Shown here piece after piece: positions 20,870 through 31,310 of a DNA stretch of 64,000 bases (the first letter of the stretch is position 1; each line of letters opens with the position of its first letter). This DNA is from Conchocele bisecta (taxonomy: Eukaryota > Mollusca > Bivalvia > Lucinida > Thyasiridae), in contig CM055266.1 of the NCBI GenBank assembly GCA_029237695.1, forward strand, positions 9,627,805 to 9,691,804, written 5' to 3'. The position numbers were made by a program, and so were the translations under genes. The notes under the pieces were generated by a model. That model was not told where the DNA came from. It ran no database searches and worked only from the letters and a program-made list of their open reading frames with translations.

Positions 20870-22710
20870 ATGGCGGAAAATACGGAAAGAAGAATGAATG
20901 TGAACGATGTTTTACATCGTCTATTCAATGACAGCGATAATTCCGAGGGTAGCGACATGGAAGAAAGTGACGAGGAGATCTTGGAAGCAATTCTACAGGA
21001 TGCAGTCGTTGTACGACATGTAGAAATGCAACAATCGCTGCGAGATCAGGACTCCCAGATCGACACAGAAAGTGGGTGGGGTAAGACAGATAGCGAACCA
21101 CTGATGATGCCATACACCATTGATCCTGGCCTAACCTGTGACCTGCCAGATGACCTATCGCCTATAAATTTCTTTTACCTGATGTTTGACGAACAGATGT
21201 GGGAAGAAATTGTAAATCGAAGAAATTGTAAATCAAACAAATTTGTATGCCCAAAACAAGCTGCAAACAATGGAACTGAAGCCACACAGCAGGATGAACA
21301 AATGGAAAGCAACAACAGTGGCGGAAATAAAGGTATTCTTCGCGCTGACATTGGCAATGGGGCTAACTAGAAAAAGCGACATAACTGACTTTTGGTCGAC
21401 AAAAGAAAGCTTGTCAACTCCATTTTTCGGAAGCAAAATGTCGAAAAAACAGATTTCTACTGTTATTGTCCAATCTGCATCTTGCAGATAATACCAACAC
21501 AATAGCTGCTCGCATGCCTGGACATGATTCACTGAACAAAGTTCGCCCGTTCATCCGGATGCTACAGACCAACTTCCTCAAATATATTCCAGAGAAGGAC
21601 CTAAGTTTTGACGAAGGCCTGTGCCCATTCAAAGGTCGTGTGCACTTCCGAGTGTACAACCCCAAGAAGCCCAACAAATTTGGAATGAAACTGTTCCAAG
21701 TGTGCGAAGCGTCGTCCGGCTACTGTATCGGCTTCGACGTTTATCATGGTCAAACGGAGTGTGCAAACTTTGTTGCGGCCTTGGAAACAGATGACAGCGG
21801 CTACTATGACAGTCTGGGAATGACAACAAAAGTTGTAATGGGCATGCTAGCATATTGTGGACTGCTATCGAAGGGACACCATGTGTACATGGACAATTAT
21901 TATAATTCCCCGGAACTGTTTGACGAGTTAGATTTGCTGGATACATACGCATGTGGGACTGTGCGGATTAATCGCAAACAAGTTCCAAAAGTATTTGGAA
22001 CAGTGAAAAAAATGAAACAGGGTGAAGGGATCTCCAGACGGAGGGGCAATTTACTGGCGGTGAAGTACCACGACAAGCGGGATATCCACATGCTGTCAAC
22101 AATCCACATCGGGACCATTGGCCAAACAAACAAAGTCAATCGACAAACAGGAGAGGCAATAACAAAGCCAACTCTCATCATTGACTATGTCAAAAATATG
22201 GGCGGTGTCGATTTGAGTGACCAGATCGTGCAATATTACGACGTTCTGCGGAAATCTTTGAAGTGGTGGAAGAAACTATTTTTTCACCTTTTTAATTTAA
22301 TGGTCGTCAACAGCTACATGCTGTACAGGAAGTATGGTGAAGAAGGCCAGAAGAAATCACACCTGGACTTCAGAGTTGACCTCATCAACTCGTTGATCCT
22401 GTCTGCGCCTGATGCACCACGGCCTATCCCATCTGGCAGCGCATCAGAAAATCTGGAGCGCCTCACCGGTCGTCACTTTGCTGCATTGCTACAGCCAAAA
22501 CCGGGGGCGAAAAAGCTCAAGCCGCAAAGAGACTGCATAGTATGCAATGTGTCGAAGAAGAATCGCGATGGTTTCAAGCGGAAACAGACATCCTACGAGT
22601 GTAAGCAATGTAAGAAATCAATGTGCTTCCCAGACTGTTTTGAACGCTACCACACACTGAAAAACTATGAACTGCGCCCAGCTGTGGTCCTAAATGATCA
22701 TACCGCATGA
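20870..22710 (+). pseudogene. piggyBac transposase, two frameshifts
   Basis: Three frames in series. 20870-21218 starts at ATG with an acidic N-terminus (GSDMEESDEEILE) and enters the DDE_Tnp_1_7 domain at PINFFYLMFDEQMWEEIVN. A 16-bp tandem duplication at 21203-21234 then shifts the frame. About 21235-21465 reads YAQNKLQ...EIKVFFALTLAMGL. A second one-base shift near 21464 leads to the frame that ends at 22710. That last part (414 codons from ATG 21466) has CEASSGY (E81 where the first catalytic Asp is expected), FDVYHG, YMDNYYNS (D143) and NMGGVDLSDQ (D249), then a C-terminal Cys/His cluster (C357, C360, C379, C382, C387, C391, H396). The gene would encode a cut-and-paste transposase in the nucleus but is broken as read. 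Codon-level order is otherwise well kept, so decay looks recent. Confidence 0.9.
21203..21234 (+). repeat. 16-bp tandem duplication breaking the transposase
   Basis: GAAGAAATTGTAAATC occurs twice in a row (21203-21218, 21219-21234). Sixteen is not a multiple of three, so the second copy moves the frame by one. Without it the reading runs on into the next frame. Confidence 0.92.
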
Positions 22711-22808
22711 ATTCTTCGACCAGAAAATCACCCGTGTGCACGTAACCATCAAATGCCAAGTAAGTAATAGTTTTTTTAGTTCCTAGCACACTCCTACTGC
22801 CCGACAAC

Positions 22809-22935
22809 AAGCTATGTGACCAACTGAATGGCGAACAGTAAATATCCTGATCAGACTGCGCATATGTGCAGGCTGATCTGGATCTGGACTCGTCGCAAAA
22901 CCCAGAAGACCGATTACTCCAGCCACATATATGAT
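22809..22935. mobile_element. HP1 fragment inside piggyBac
   Basis: GAATGGCGAACAGTAAATATCC, GATCAGACTGCGCATATGTGC, GGCTGATCTGGATCTGGAC and ACTCCAGCCACATATA are the right half of HP1. It lies 3' of the transposase stop. Confidence 0.7.
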
Positions 22936-23680
22936 GATAAGTCCCATTTGTTGATAATAGTCTCATTTCTCAACAAAACCGACAATTTGAAAGTTATTTA
23001 GTATCACACTACCAAGTAACTGACAAATTGCATGTTATGCAGAGAAATAAACATAGAATTTGTAGATACAATTACCGGTATTACTTATCGGATATATTAC
23101 TTATCTGGATCATATTGTACAGCATAGCCTTATCGAGGTAATTAGGATTTATAACCTTTTTTATTATTTCTTGGTTTTAGAATATGTATTATGGAATTAT
23201 GAAGATGCATGTTTGATAGAGAAATTTGCATATTTACGACAAATATGATATGTTGTTATGCCGGTTATCTGGACACTTGTAACTGTAGTATGCGTAGTTT
23301 ATGTCACATAAAAAGTGCAACATATGATGGGAAAATGATATAGAATCATATTTAATAAAAATAAACATACTTTTTGGACACATTTTGGTTAGCAAAAAGA
23401 TTTAATGTGGAAATTAACTTTTTTTTAATAATATTTTTTTTATAATTATGAACGAAACAATCAATTATGAAAAAATGAAATTGGATTTCACCAATAAAAA
23501 TTATACCAAAAGAAAGCTTGTTCAATTTTCTTCAAATGATATGCAGGCTACCAAGAGGTAAAATAGCAACACATGATAGTAATTACATGATTAAGCAGGA
23601 CAGTAACACATTTACTGCAGTAATCATATCCCCTGTGTAAATAGCCTGGCAGTGGCTGTGTAGATAAGCCATTTAGGCTG
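22936..23680. other. piggyBac 3' noncoding region
   Basis: AT-rich sequence with no frame of note. An AATAAA lies at 23046-23051. Confidence 0.6.
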
Positions 23681-23815
23681 GGGCATGATAAGGGTTAATA
23701 CCGGAATAACAGCCGACTGGCAATTTTTCTCAGACCGATTTTTAAGACTAGTTCAAAAATCGGTCCAGAACCGATAAACTGAAAAATTTAGAAGCCCTGT
23801 AATCCAGACAAGGTC

Positions 23816-23963
23816 AGGGGTTCCGCTGGCAAAAATGCAAAATTTCGAAAAAAAATCCCCAAAATTTATTTTTTTTTTTTTTTTTTTTCGAAAATTGTAA
23901 TTTTTTATCGCCAATTGTTTTATTTTTTTTGAAGTGGCGATTTTTTTCCCAGCGGAATCCCTG
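23816..23963. mobile_element. hAT-C MITE
   Basis: CAGGGGTTCCGCTGG at the left and CCCAGCGGAATCCCTG at the right, with long A and T runs that can pair. Other copies are at 43826, 47331 and 55050. Confidence 0.75.
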
Positions 23964-24059
23964 CAAGGTGCAACTCCGACGGTGATAACAAGAACGTTAC
24001 AGTATCTCCCGATGTGATTGTTTGTCTTACAGGCCCAACATCTGCATTTCTGTGTACAT

Positions 24060-24180
24060 CAAACCTTTCAATACGGCCGACCACAACTACAATGTTTGCA
24101 AACAGTGTAGAGTCAGATGAGACAGCTTGTCACGAGTCATCTCATCAGGATCTGCACTGTTTGTGGATATTTTTGTAAAT
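24060..24180. mobile_element. TTAA-1 MITE, partial
   Basis: CAAACCTTTCAATACGG...GCAAACAGTGTAGAGTCAGATGAG and CATCAGGATCTGCACTG match the left part of the family. The terminus and right half are gone. Confidence 0.5.
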
Positions 24181-24306
24181 GCTGTGCCTTTCTTTATTTA
24201 TAACTGAATAGCGTAAAATATTAACAAAGAAGAGTCTTAAATTTCAATAAATATAAATAAAAATATTTTAAAGGTTATTCAAAGCAAAACTTAATTCATA
24301 CGTTAT

Positions 24307-24714
24307 CAGAGCTCCAGATAAGCTGCGTATTTGCTTAAATACCCAATTAAAATTGCCAACAACCCATTTGAAATCATAAGTAGCGAGTATCAAAAAGCAA
24401 TAACAAATTTGTGGTACCTTTATCATGCTACAGAAAACAATAAACAGACCACAAATATAGCATATTTTTCGTATTTTCTATGAAAACACATCTTGGTATT
24501 TCATTAGAATTGTCTCCCAGGAGACAATTCTAATGAAATGCCAAGACATGTTTTCATTTTGAAGCAAACTATTCAATAATTGCTGTCCGTTGATGTGTAA
24601 GCACTAAGCAGTAGTGTGATTTTATTTTACCCAATTAAAATATTGAAATACCCAATTGCTTCAGATATTATGGAGTGAAAATACTCAATTACTAATTCCT
24701 TATCTGGAGCCCTG
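24307..24714. mobile_element. hAT-A MITE
   Basis: CAGAGCTCCAGATAAGC at the left and CTTATCTGGAGCCCTG at the right, flanked on each side by ACGTTAT (24300-24306, 24715-24721). The central hairpin is ATTTCATTAGAATTGTCTCC and its inverse. Termini CAGNG fit hAT elements, though hAT duplications are usually 8 bp and this one reads as 7. Confidence 0.85.
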
Positions 24715-24721
24715 ACGTTAT

Positions 24722-25088
24722 AATATTTGTCATATGCACACCTGGATGCATATTAATTACCATACAATATCATATTGTAACAAAACATTGCTATGACTGC
24801 GACAAAAAGTCACTAAAATCCCTAAGAAGTTAAATGAAACCAGTTGTTTTTTGTAAACAAATGACCTTAAATTGACTTTCAATCTTGACACGCTGGAATT
24901 TATATGGGTGAAAGCCAGACATACCTGGACTTTGTGACCTGCATGGATCTGTTGTTGGCATTGTTCATCAATACGGACGGACACACATGCAGGTACCTTC
25001 CCGGAACTGTCACATTTATCCACAATCTCGTCGGCGATTTCCAAGGGAATAAACTAGTTATCCAGAAGCTAATTTGTATTTTCAATGA
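24722..25088. other. No recognised feature
   Basis: Short overlapping frames on both strands (60-95 codons) have no recognisable domain. No repeat seen. Confidence 0.45.
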
Positions 25089-25328
25089 TTAACTCTTTGC
25101 ATGCTAGCAGTGAAAATATCCGCCAAACAAATTACGAGTATATTTTTCTCTCTGTAAATATGTCTTGGAATTTCATTAGAATTGAGTCCTCAGGGCTCAA
25201 TTCTAATGAAATTCCAAGACATATTCATGATATTTACAAGGCGAAATAAAAGAAAATATGATGATTTTTTTGTCCGCTATTTTTGAACTATTTATAGCCC
25301 ACAAGTTTCCCAGCATGCAAAGAGTTAA
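25089..25328. mobile_element. TTAA-3 MITE
   Basis: TTAA then CTCTTTGCATGCTAGC at the left; CCCAGCATGCAAAGAG then TTAA at the right. The central hairpin is CTTGGAATTTCATTAGAATTGAG and its inverse, the same stem motif as hAT-A. Only one copy is in the window. Confidence 0.85.
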
Positions 25329-25675
25329 CCAGGACACATGATCCAGATTCTCAAATATATTTATCAAACTTTACTTAATTTCTCAGAGTATTATTAATTT
25401 ATTATGGGGTATATTTATCCACAAACTATGATATAATATCCAGTAGCTATCATACATGCATATAGCCAGCAGTTCACTGTTTTAATGATATGTAATAATC
25501 CAGAACTTAATGTTAGTTTTAACTTGAGTCACAAGTTTTATGATACTTAAATTCCACAAAGTTTGATAATTTCCCAAGATCACAAGTTCAGACAGTCTCA
25601 AGATATGCGATATTTATCCAAGGCCTTACTGGTATAATATGTTCTATGTAGTTCTCTACAGACCTACCATAAGTA
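25329..25675. other. No recognised feature
   Basis: AT-rich unique sequence; nothing seen. Confidence 0.5.
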
Positions 25676-25760
25676 CATAGTATATGTTGTGACCACTCAT
25701 TTGAACCGTCTCGTCTCGACGGTTCCAATGAGTGGTAACAACATATACTTCTGTGCATAA
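25676..25760. mobile_element. TTAA-4 core fragment
   Basis: GTATATGTTGTGACCACTCATTTG, GAACCGTCTCG and CGACGGTTCCAATGAGTGG form a hairpin. The surrounding ends are not clear. Confidence 0.6.
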
Positions 25761-25794
25761 TTAAGAGAATTATTTTCGTGCAAAAAAAATGTGT

Positions 25795-26012
25795 AACCCA
25801 TTAACCAGCTCTTTTGTTGAAAAAATCTCATTATTTTGTTTATTTCTCGATAAAGGTATATGTTGTTACCACTCGTTTGAACCGTCTCGTCAAGACGGTT
25901 CAAATGAGTGGTAACAACATATACTTTCGAAAGGAAATAAAGAAAATAGGATTTTTCTCTCAAACGGTTCATACTACTAAAATTGTATCCCGTCTGTAAT
26001 GACTTAATAAAC
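25795..26012. mobile_element. TTAA-4 MITE
   Basis: AACCCATTAACCAGC at the left and ATTGTATCCCGTCTGTAATG at the right. The hairpin ACCACTCGTTTGAACCGTCTC / GACGGTTCAAATGAGTGGT is near perfect and flanked by TTATTTCTCGATAAAGG / CGAAAGGAAATAA. Confidence 0.65.
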
Positions 26013-26744
26013 ACGGAGACACACAAACGAAGAAAACTAAATGAACGTCATTTATCACTTGAACAAGTCAGATGAACATTCAGCAGTCACATTAATCAAG
26101 CGGAATCATCTGCATGTGCATTCTCATATTGACAATTAAAGTAATACCACACTCCGGAAATCTCATGCAGTTGTCATTAATGCACTTAATAGTATTCCCT
26201 CGGTATTCACACTATGCTACGTTTGTGAATTCAAAAATAAAATACACAACGTCTAAGGATAGTTTTAATATAGATGTTACGTAAATTAATGACGGTTAAC
26301 GCCTTTAGAAAATACTGTGCGTAAATCCTTCGGAATCCTCGTCTTATCGGCCTCCAGATAAAGAGAAATATTTCAAATTTACATATTACAAATTTGTTCG
26401 ACACATATATGGCAATTTAAATCATCAATTTCATGTAGTTATATTTTTAAAGTAACTCAATCACAGACTGACTAATACATTCATTGGGGACTGCTGTGTG
26501 CTATAATTTTAGAAGAAAAATAAATAGACTTACAAGCAATGCTATCTGGTGCATACTATTCTAGATAGAATCGGCACATCGTTGAATATATATCCCTTGA
26601 TCATGCTGCTACTGATACACGCATATAAAATCCACATAGATCGTATTTGCATAATTAACAAGCCTGTACAAGATTTGCATGTCTGCGGAGAATATTTGAA
26701 TAATGACACTGTGAACTAGCCTAGATCTCAATCAGTTTGCATAC
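26013..26744. other. No recognised feature
   Basis: AT-rich sequence with no frame above background and no repeat found elsewhere in the window. Confidence 0.5.
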
Positions 26745-26890
26745 AATGCTAGTGTAGACAGGCCATGATCAGTTGATTATGCAATAATCAACTGATCACG
26801 GTCTATCCTAGCACTGTTTGCCAGCTTGCGTCATATAAACGAGATTGTGACTGGCAAACAGTGCTGACCCAGGCCATTGTAAGTATCAGT
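26745..26890. repeat. Hairpin repeat
   Basis: GATCAGTTGATTATGCAATAATCAACTGATC is a near-perfect palindrome at 26769-26800. AAACAGTGCTGACCCAGGCC and CTGTTTGCCAGC flank it. It resembles HP6. Confidence 0.5.
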
Positions 26891-26891
26891 A

Positions 26892-27099
26892 TTAACTCTT
26901 TCACCCCTAAGTAACTGAAATGGATTTTGATATGTTAATTTTGCAACCAATTCAACCGTCACAAAGTGATTTTCAGACTAGTCCATTTAAAATGGGGTGT
27001 TTTTTTCTCTTAAAAATATAAAAATTACTTGCAAAAAGTGCAGATCCTGATGAGATGACTCGTTACCACTATACATGTCTGTGGTGTTGAAAGGGTTAA
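26892..27099. mobile_element. TTAA-1 MITE
   Basis: TTAACTCTTTCACCCCTAAG at the left and TGTTGAAAGGGTTAA at the right. Its last TTAA is also the first TTAA of the following TTAA-2 element. Confidence 0.8.
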
Positions 27100-27286
27100 C
27101 TCTTTCAATGCTGAATTTAATTTTGACGTCTGCTGTTTATTTTCTGTTTTCCATTTTTCTCATCAAAACATGATTTGACAGCACTTTATCGAACAAAGTG
27201 CTGTCTAACCATGTTTTTATTGACAAGAATTACATAAAGAAACAACAGCAGACAACAATTTTCGGTTCCCACCTTCTAAGGGTTAC
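27096..27286. mobile_element. TTAA-2 MITE
   Basis: TTAACTCTTTCAATGCTG at the left and CACCTTCTAAGGGTTAC at the right (TTAA mutated to TTAC). GACGTCTGCTGTTTATTTTC and AACAGCAGACAAC are inverted; a GACAGCACTTT / AAAGTGCTGTC hairpin is central. Confidence 0.75.
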
Positions 27287-27720
27287 ACATGTACCTACAT
27301 TTACCTGAGCATTGACCAAATACACGCCGACCAATAACAATTGCTGTACCAGGCACTGAGTCTGATACAATGTATCACGGTCAATCAGTATTGTTACATG
27401 ACTGCATTGTTTGACACCGCTCACAGAAGTGTTTAAATGGACAGCGCGTGCTGTTTGACCATGGCTGTAGTCAATGCTCATTCCAGCAATGCTCATGACA
27501 TTACTAGAACAGCACCATTACGTCACAAGACCAGTTCACAACGGTCGCAATTTTGAAATTTATGTGGCTGCATCACGCAACGTGTACTGCGGCCCCGGAA
27601 TATGTATATATTTATATATAAATCAGCTGTTCGAATGGAACGGGTTATCAAAGTACCGAAAGTACTGCATATATGCTCAAATTACACAATATTTTTGACG
27701 GAACTGTAACAATAATGTTC
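27287..27720. other. No recognised feature
   Basis: Short frames on both strands, none with a domain. Confidence 0.45.
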
Positions 27721-27723
27721 GAC

Positions 27724-27847
27724 CATGTCCATCCGTGGGTACACATTTGACGTGGCACTCGGGAACTGTTTGAACCCGCGGCCTATGGCCTTGGGGTTCA
27801 AACAGTTCCCTCGTGCCACGGCAAACGTATACCCACGGCTGGACCTT
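27724..27847. repeat. Long hairpin
   Basis: Arms GTCCATCCGTGGGTACAC...GGGAACTGTTTGAACCC and GGGGTTCAAACAGTTCCC...GTATACCCACGGCTGGAC fold into a stem of about 55 bases. The loop is centred on GCGGCCTATGGCC. Single copy here. Confidence 0.75.
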
Positions 27848-28336
27848 ACATTCAAAGACTATTTTCGCTGATGTTTCATTGGCCAAATGGCGTCATGTGA
27901 AGTTACAGAATGACGTCAGTGTGATTATGCGACATAAACACATGCATGTTTCTTTCAACAAATACAACATTATACACCAAGCGTAGGACAGTTCCAAATG
28001 CCAAATCCTGAAAATGGCTAAACAAAAATATTTTTGCACCCACAAATGCGTAAAAGTGTGCTTCCCATGTTGAAACATAAGTATTTTTCTGCAGTTATCA
28101 GGAACATGATTTCAGGATATATCCTGAAAATTGCCACCCCTGATACATGCATATTTTTATCATAAGACATTACATGATTATAAGAAGAATACCAGGCTAG
28201 TGTCTTTTGATATCAGGTTTATCAGACATGGCTCAAAAACGGTACGTGACAGATTCGAAGAAGCAGGTCACTAAGATATTCAGACAGCAATACATGCACA
28301 ATACAATGATGGAATATTCATAGCTTCAAATTTGTT
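27848..28336. other. No recognised feature
   Basis: A small TTTCAGGATATATCCTGAAA palindrome lies near 28110. No gene seen. Confidence 0.45.
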
Positions 28337-28582
28337 TTAACTCTTTCCACACCACAGGCCTGTATAGCGGTATTGGCAAATCGTGCAGATCCAGATGAGC
28401 CGACTCGTAACGAGCCGTCTCATCAGGATCTGCACTTTTTGCAATCAATTTTCATATTTTTGAGAACAAAAACATCCCTTTTCATAAATGGACTAGTCTG
28501 ACAATCATTTTGTGATGGTTAGATTGGTAGCAAAATTAACATATCAAAATACATTCCAGTTACTTAGGGGTGAAAGGGTTAA
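28337..28582. mobile_element. TTAA-1 MITE
   Basis: TTAACTCTTTCCACACCAC to ACTTAGGGGTGAAAGGGTTAA with both TTAA present. Core GATCCAGATGAGCCGACTC / GAGCCGTCTCATCAGGATC. Confidence 0.85.
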
Positions 28583-28885
28583 GCAGTGTAAACCCTCACC
28601 ATATACATGCAATAGTTATATCCTTCATGTATTGAAAACTGCTATCTAATGAATCCTGAACAATGGTATATTGCACAATATCAAAAAACAGAAACAATTG
28701 TGATGTTAATCATTAGATAGAGAAGTTATATCAGCTAGCTAGCACGTGTACACGATAGAACCAGATTTGTCAGTAAGCGAAGCTTTACGCAATACTCCCC
28801 GTAGGCTGTGACATCAAATGTTCGAAGTATGAGACCATACCAGCTATGTTAAGTTTTGAGAACGCACTCAGTCTGTAACCTTGTT
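28583..28885. other. No recognised feature
   Basis: Nothing recognised. Confidence 0.45.
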
Positions 28886-29325
28886 TGTGTGTTTGTTTGT
28901 TGGGGTTTAAAGGCCTATCAACAGCTAAGGTCATTTAAGGCCGGGTCAATGCGTTTAGTACTAAATCCCATATATTACCTGTACAAGTACATGTACAAAT
29001 GGGGGGGGGGAAATCTCAAAATCAGAACTGAATATTTACAATAACAAAACTATATATTCAGCCCTGAAATCAGAATAATCCTGATCTGCTGCCAGGTCCT
29101 CGCCACACCAGAATCACCTGGCCCCCTCCCAAAAGCAGTAGGATCAGTAATAATCTCACTACTTTTATAATGGGAAATAACCCAATTCAACTCCCAGGTA
29201 ACAAAAGAGCCAAAGATAAAAACGTACCTGAGGGCCAAACCAGGCAAATTGTGATTCCTATAAGGAGGAACCCCTGCCATTAATTTATGCTGCCGCGTTC
29301 GCCCGACCACCACTGTAACCTTGAC
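28886..29325 (+). mobile_element. SINE-like dispersed repeat
   Basis: TTTGTTTGTTGGGGTTTAAA then GGCCTATCAACAGCTAAGGTCAT and AAGGCCGGGTC. Further on, CAAAATCAGAACTGAATATTTACA, TATATTCAGCCCTGAAATCAG and GAGGGCCAAACCAGG recur in the copy at 46952-47325. A G run lies at 29001-29010. No RNA polymerase III box was identified, so the class is uncertain. Confidence 0.55.
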
Positions 29326-29493
29326 TAGCAGGACTAGCGAGGGTTGGAGGGTCGTGGACTTGTCATATCATGATAGAGGATCAACAGAGGAATGTATATT
29401 GTACGCAATATCAACTTCAAGGGATATCAGGTACAATTACAAACACAACAATGCCATCAAATATGAAGCAAAAACCAGAGGTCAACACTAAAA

Positions 29494-29887
29494 CAAGGTG
29501 TATGATCATGTGGTTATAACAACAACAACACGTACTGAAACTTCCAGAAGCCCTCCAATTCAAAGTACGTATTCATTTTTTGATGAAATATGGCGCATCA
29601 AACGCGTCTTGTTAAGCTGCATTTTGGCCCAAACTTCTGTCATTTTTGTGAAGAATCAATTTCCGTGTCTACCAACAGGCAAAAACTTCGCAAAAACGGC
29701 ATAAGTATGTGCCGAACTCCCGGGACTACCAAATGCAGTTCATGAAGACGCGTTTGCTGCACCATATTTCAACAAAATCCATAGCATATTAAGAAAACTT
29801 TCAAATAATACTTACTTTGAAGTGGGCGCGCTTTCAACAGTTTCAGCCATTGTTGTTGTTGTTCTAATCACATGATCATGCACCTTG
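29494..29887 (-). mobile_element. HP4 MITE
   Basis: CAAGGTGTATGATCATGTGG plus an ACAACAACAACA tract at the left and the inverse ending CACCTTG at the right. Flanks read ACTAAAA and ACTAACA. The right arm, read on the minus strand, has ATGGCTGAAACTGTTGAAAG after the AAC tract. Confidence 0.75.
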
Positions 29888-30012
29888 ACTAACAGTGTCC
29901 CGGGATCCCCGTTTTGTAGGAGGAATCATGAACATTCAAGAAAATCCCATTCAACATAATTGTATAAATTAGATTATCCATCCTGCGGAATCCCTGGCCA
30001 AAACATTAGTGT
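29888..30012. repeat. Dispersed repeat fragment
   Basis: GTCCCGGGATCCCCGTTTTG ... CAAGAAAATCCCATTCAAC ... TGCGGAATCCCTGGCC. It matches 14384-14515 inside the DIRS element. Confidence 0.6.
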
Positions 30013-30226
30013 TAACCTTTACTACGCTGAATTAAATGTTGTCGTCTGCTGGAAATGTTTTATTTTCAATATTTCACGACAAAAACCTGGTTTTGACAGC
30101 ACATGAGAATCGTCTCCAGTGGAGACGATTCTCATGTGCTGTCAAAACCAGTTTTTTGTTAAGAATTAAAGCAAAAATGAAAAACAGCAGACAGGCAATT
30201 TCCGTCAACAGCGTAGGAAGGGTTAA
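30013..30226. mobile_element. TTAA-2 MITE
   Basis: TTAACCTTTACTACGCTG to AGCGTAGGAAGGGTTAA. The central stem GACAGCACATGAGAATCGTC / GACGATTCTCATGTGCTGTC is perfect. Confidence 0.85.
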
Positions 30227-30406
30227 ACACTGACAACAGGCAAAACATGGCTACCATCTACACCGATGTGCAAGCTGAATTGTCCAGCGGGAATCCTGCT
30301 GTGCAAGTATATGTTTATCACCATGTGATTCAACACCATACCAGACAGCTCCACCCACTTCTGGCCAATATTTAATGACCGCTAGACTCATTGCATGTGA
30401 TTAGAA

Positions 30407-30535
30407 GTTTAACCTTTGAAAGGCAGGAAACGAAAAATGTCATCTGCTGTTGTTCTATGTTTCATTTTGCACTTTTTTTTGCACCTTTTTTTGCAATTAA
30501 AACATGATTTGGCCGGACGTTAGAATCAACTAAGT
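30407..30535. mobile_element. TTAA-2 MITE, left half
   Basis: TTTAACCTTTGAAAGGC, GTCATCTGCTGTTGTTC and AAAACATGATTTGGCCGG. It breaks off at the centre. Confidence 0.55.
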
Positions 30536-30559
30536 AAATTTTCAATTTTATTACAGTAT

Positions 30560-30703
30560 TTTCACTACTCAATTTGAAAGTCAGTGTGTATTTGCACATT
30601 GCTGTGAGTATTTTTTACTCCCACTTTTGATAATCAATGCGTATTCTGCTAAAATAAGTGCGTAAAATACGCCAATACGCACCTTATCTGGAGCGCTGAT
30701 ATA
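30560..30703. mobile_element. hAT-A-like end
   Basis: ATTTTTTACTCCCACTTTTG...GCGTAAAATACGCC, ending ACGCACCTTATCTGGAGCGCTG, the hAT-A right terminus. The left part is diverged. Confidence 0.5.
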
Positions 30704-30944
30704 AAGACAAATAGGTCATCAACACCAGAATTCAATATGACAATGACATTGTTGAGGAAGTGAAATAAAAATTAACATACATGTACTTATCTTGACAATC
30801 AATGTTAAAGGCACTGCGTCTCAGTTGTGTCGCCCATATTAAATAATATTATGTGGTTGTTCGCTGTATGAAGTGCAAATAACCTATCAATATCAATCAC
30901 ACACATCATTGTATTTGATCAAATTCCAAGAGTTTTATTCTACT
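30704..30944. other. No recognised feature
   Basis: Nothing recognised. Confidence 0.4.
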
Positions 30945-31310
30945 ATAGTCTGTTTCACGAAAGCTGCCCAAATTTTACGGCTATATAGACAATTCAAAAA
31001 CAATATTATTTTCGATATTAAATTAAAGGAAAATTTAAAACAAAATTTCCCCATGTTAGTGAAGATGTCTATGGGGATTTAACATGGGGATTTTTTTGAA
31101 TTTTAGAAATACTGGACCGACTTTTAAAATTTAACTTTTGTTTTCTTAGTTAGATCATATCCAAGCTATGGTTTGACCTCGTTTTTGACTCCTCCCACAC
31201 TTCCTTACCACTTTTTCCCCCATGTTAAATTCCCATAGACAAATCAATTTTTCGTAATAAAATCAATATTTGACCGAATTTCAAGAAATAAAAAGAAATT
31301 AAATTAGTAA
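30945..31310. mobile_element. Copy of the 11.1-11.4 kb repeat
   Basis: CCCCATGTTAGTGAAG, AACATGGGGATTTTTTTG, CTTTTGTTTTCTTAGTTAGATCATATCCAAGC and CATGTTAAATTCCCATAG run in the same order as 11115-11330. Confidence 0.6.

Larger units (their letters stand above)
20587..23698 (+). mobile_element. piggyBac element, full-length but inactive
   Basis: TTAA at 20587-20590 and 23695-23698 flank inverted ends CCCTTATCATGCC / GGCATGATAAGGG (13 bases). Length is 3.1 kb. The transposase gene runs left to right. After the gene, 22809-22935 holds an inserted HP1 fragment, followed by an AT-rich stretch with AATAAA at 23046. The 5' end has a GC-rich subterminal block (AGCGCGGTAGAGATCCGCGC). TTAA target choice is the signature of this superfamily. 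Confidence 0.92.

Noticed and set aside
21629..22966. Minus-strand frames of 93-130 codons in the piggyBac element
   Set aside because: Antisense shadows of the transposase and the inserted HP1 fragment.
27724..27847. microRNA precursor
   Set aside because: The stem is long and near perfect like the many MITE hairpins here; nothing marks a mature product.
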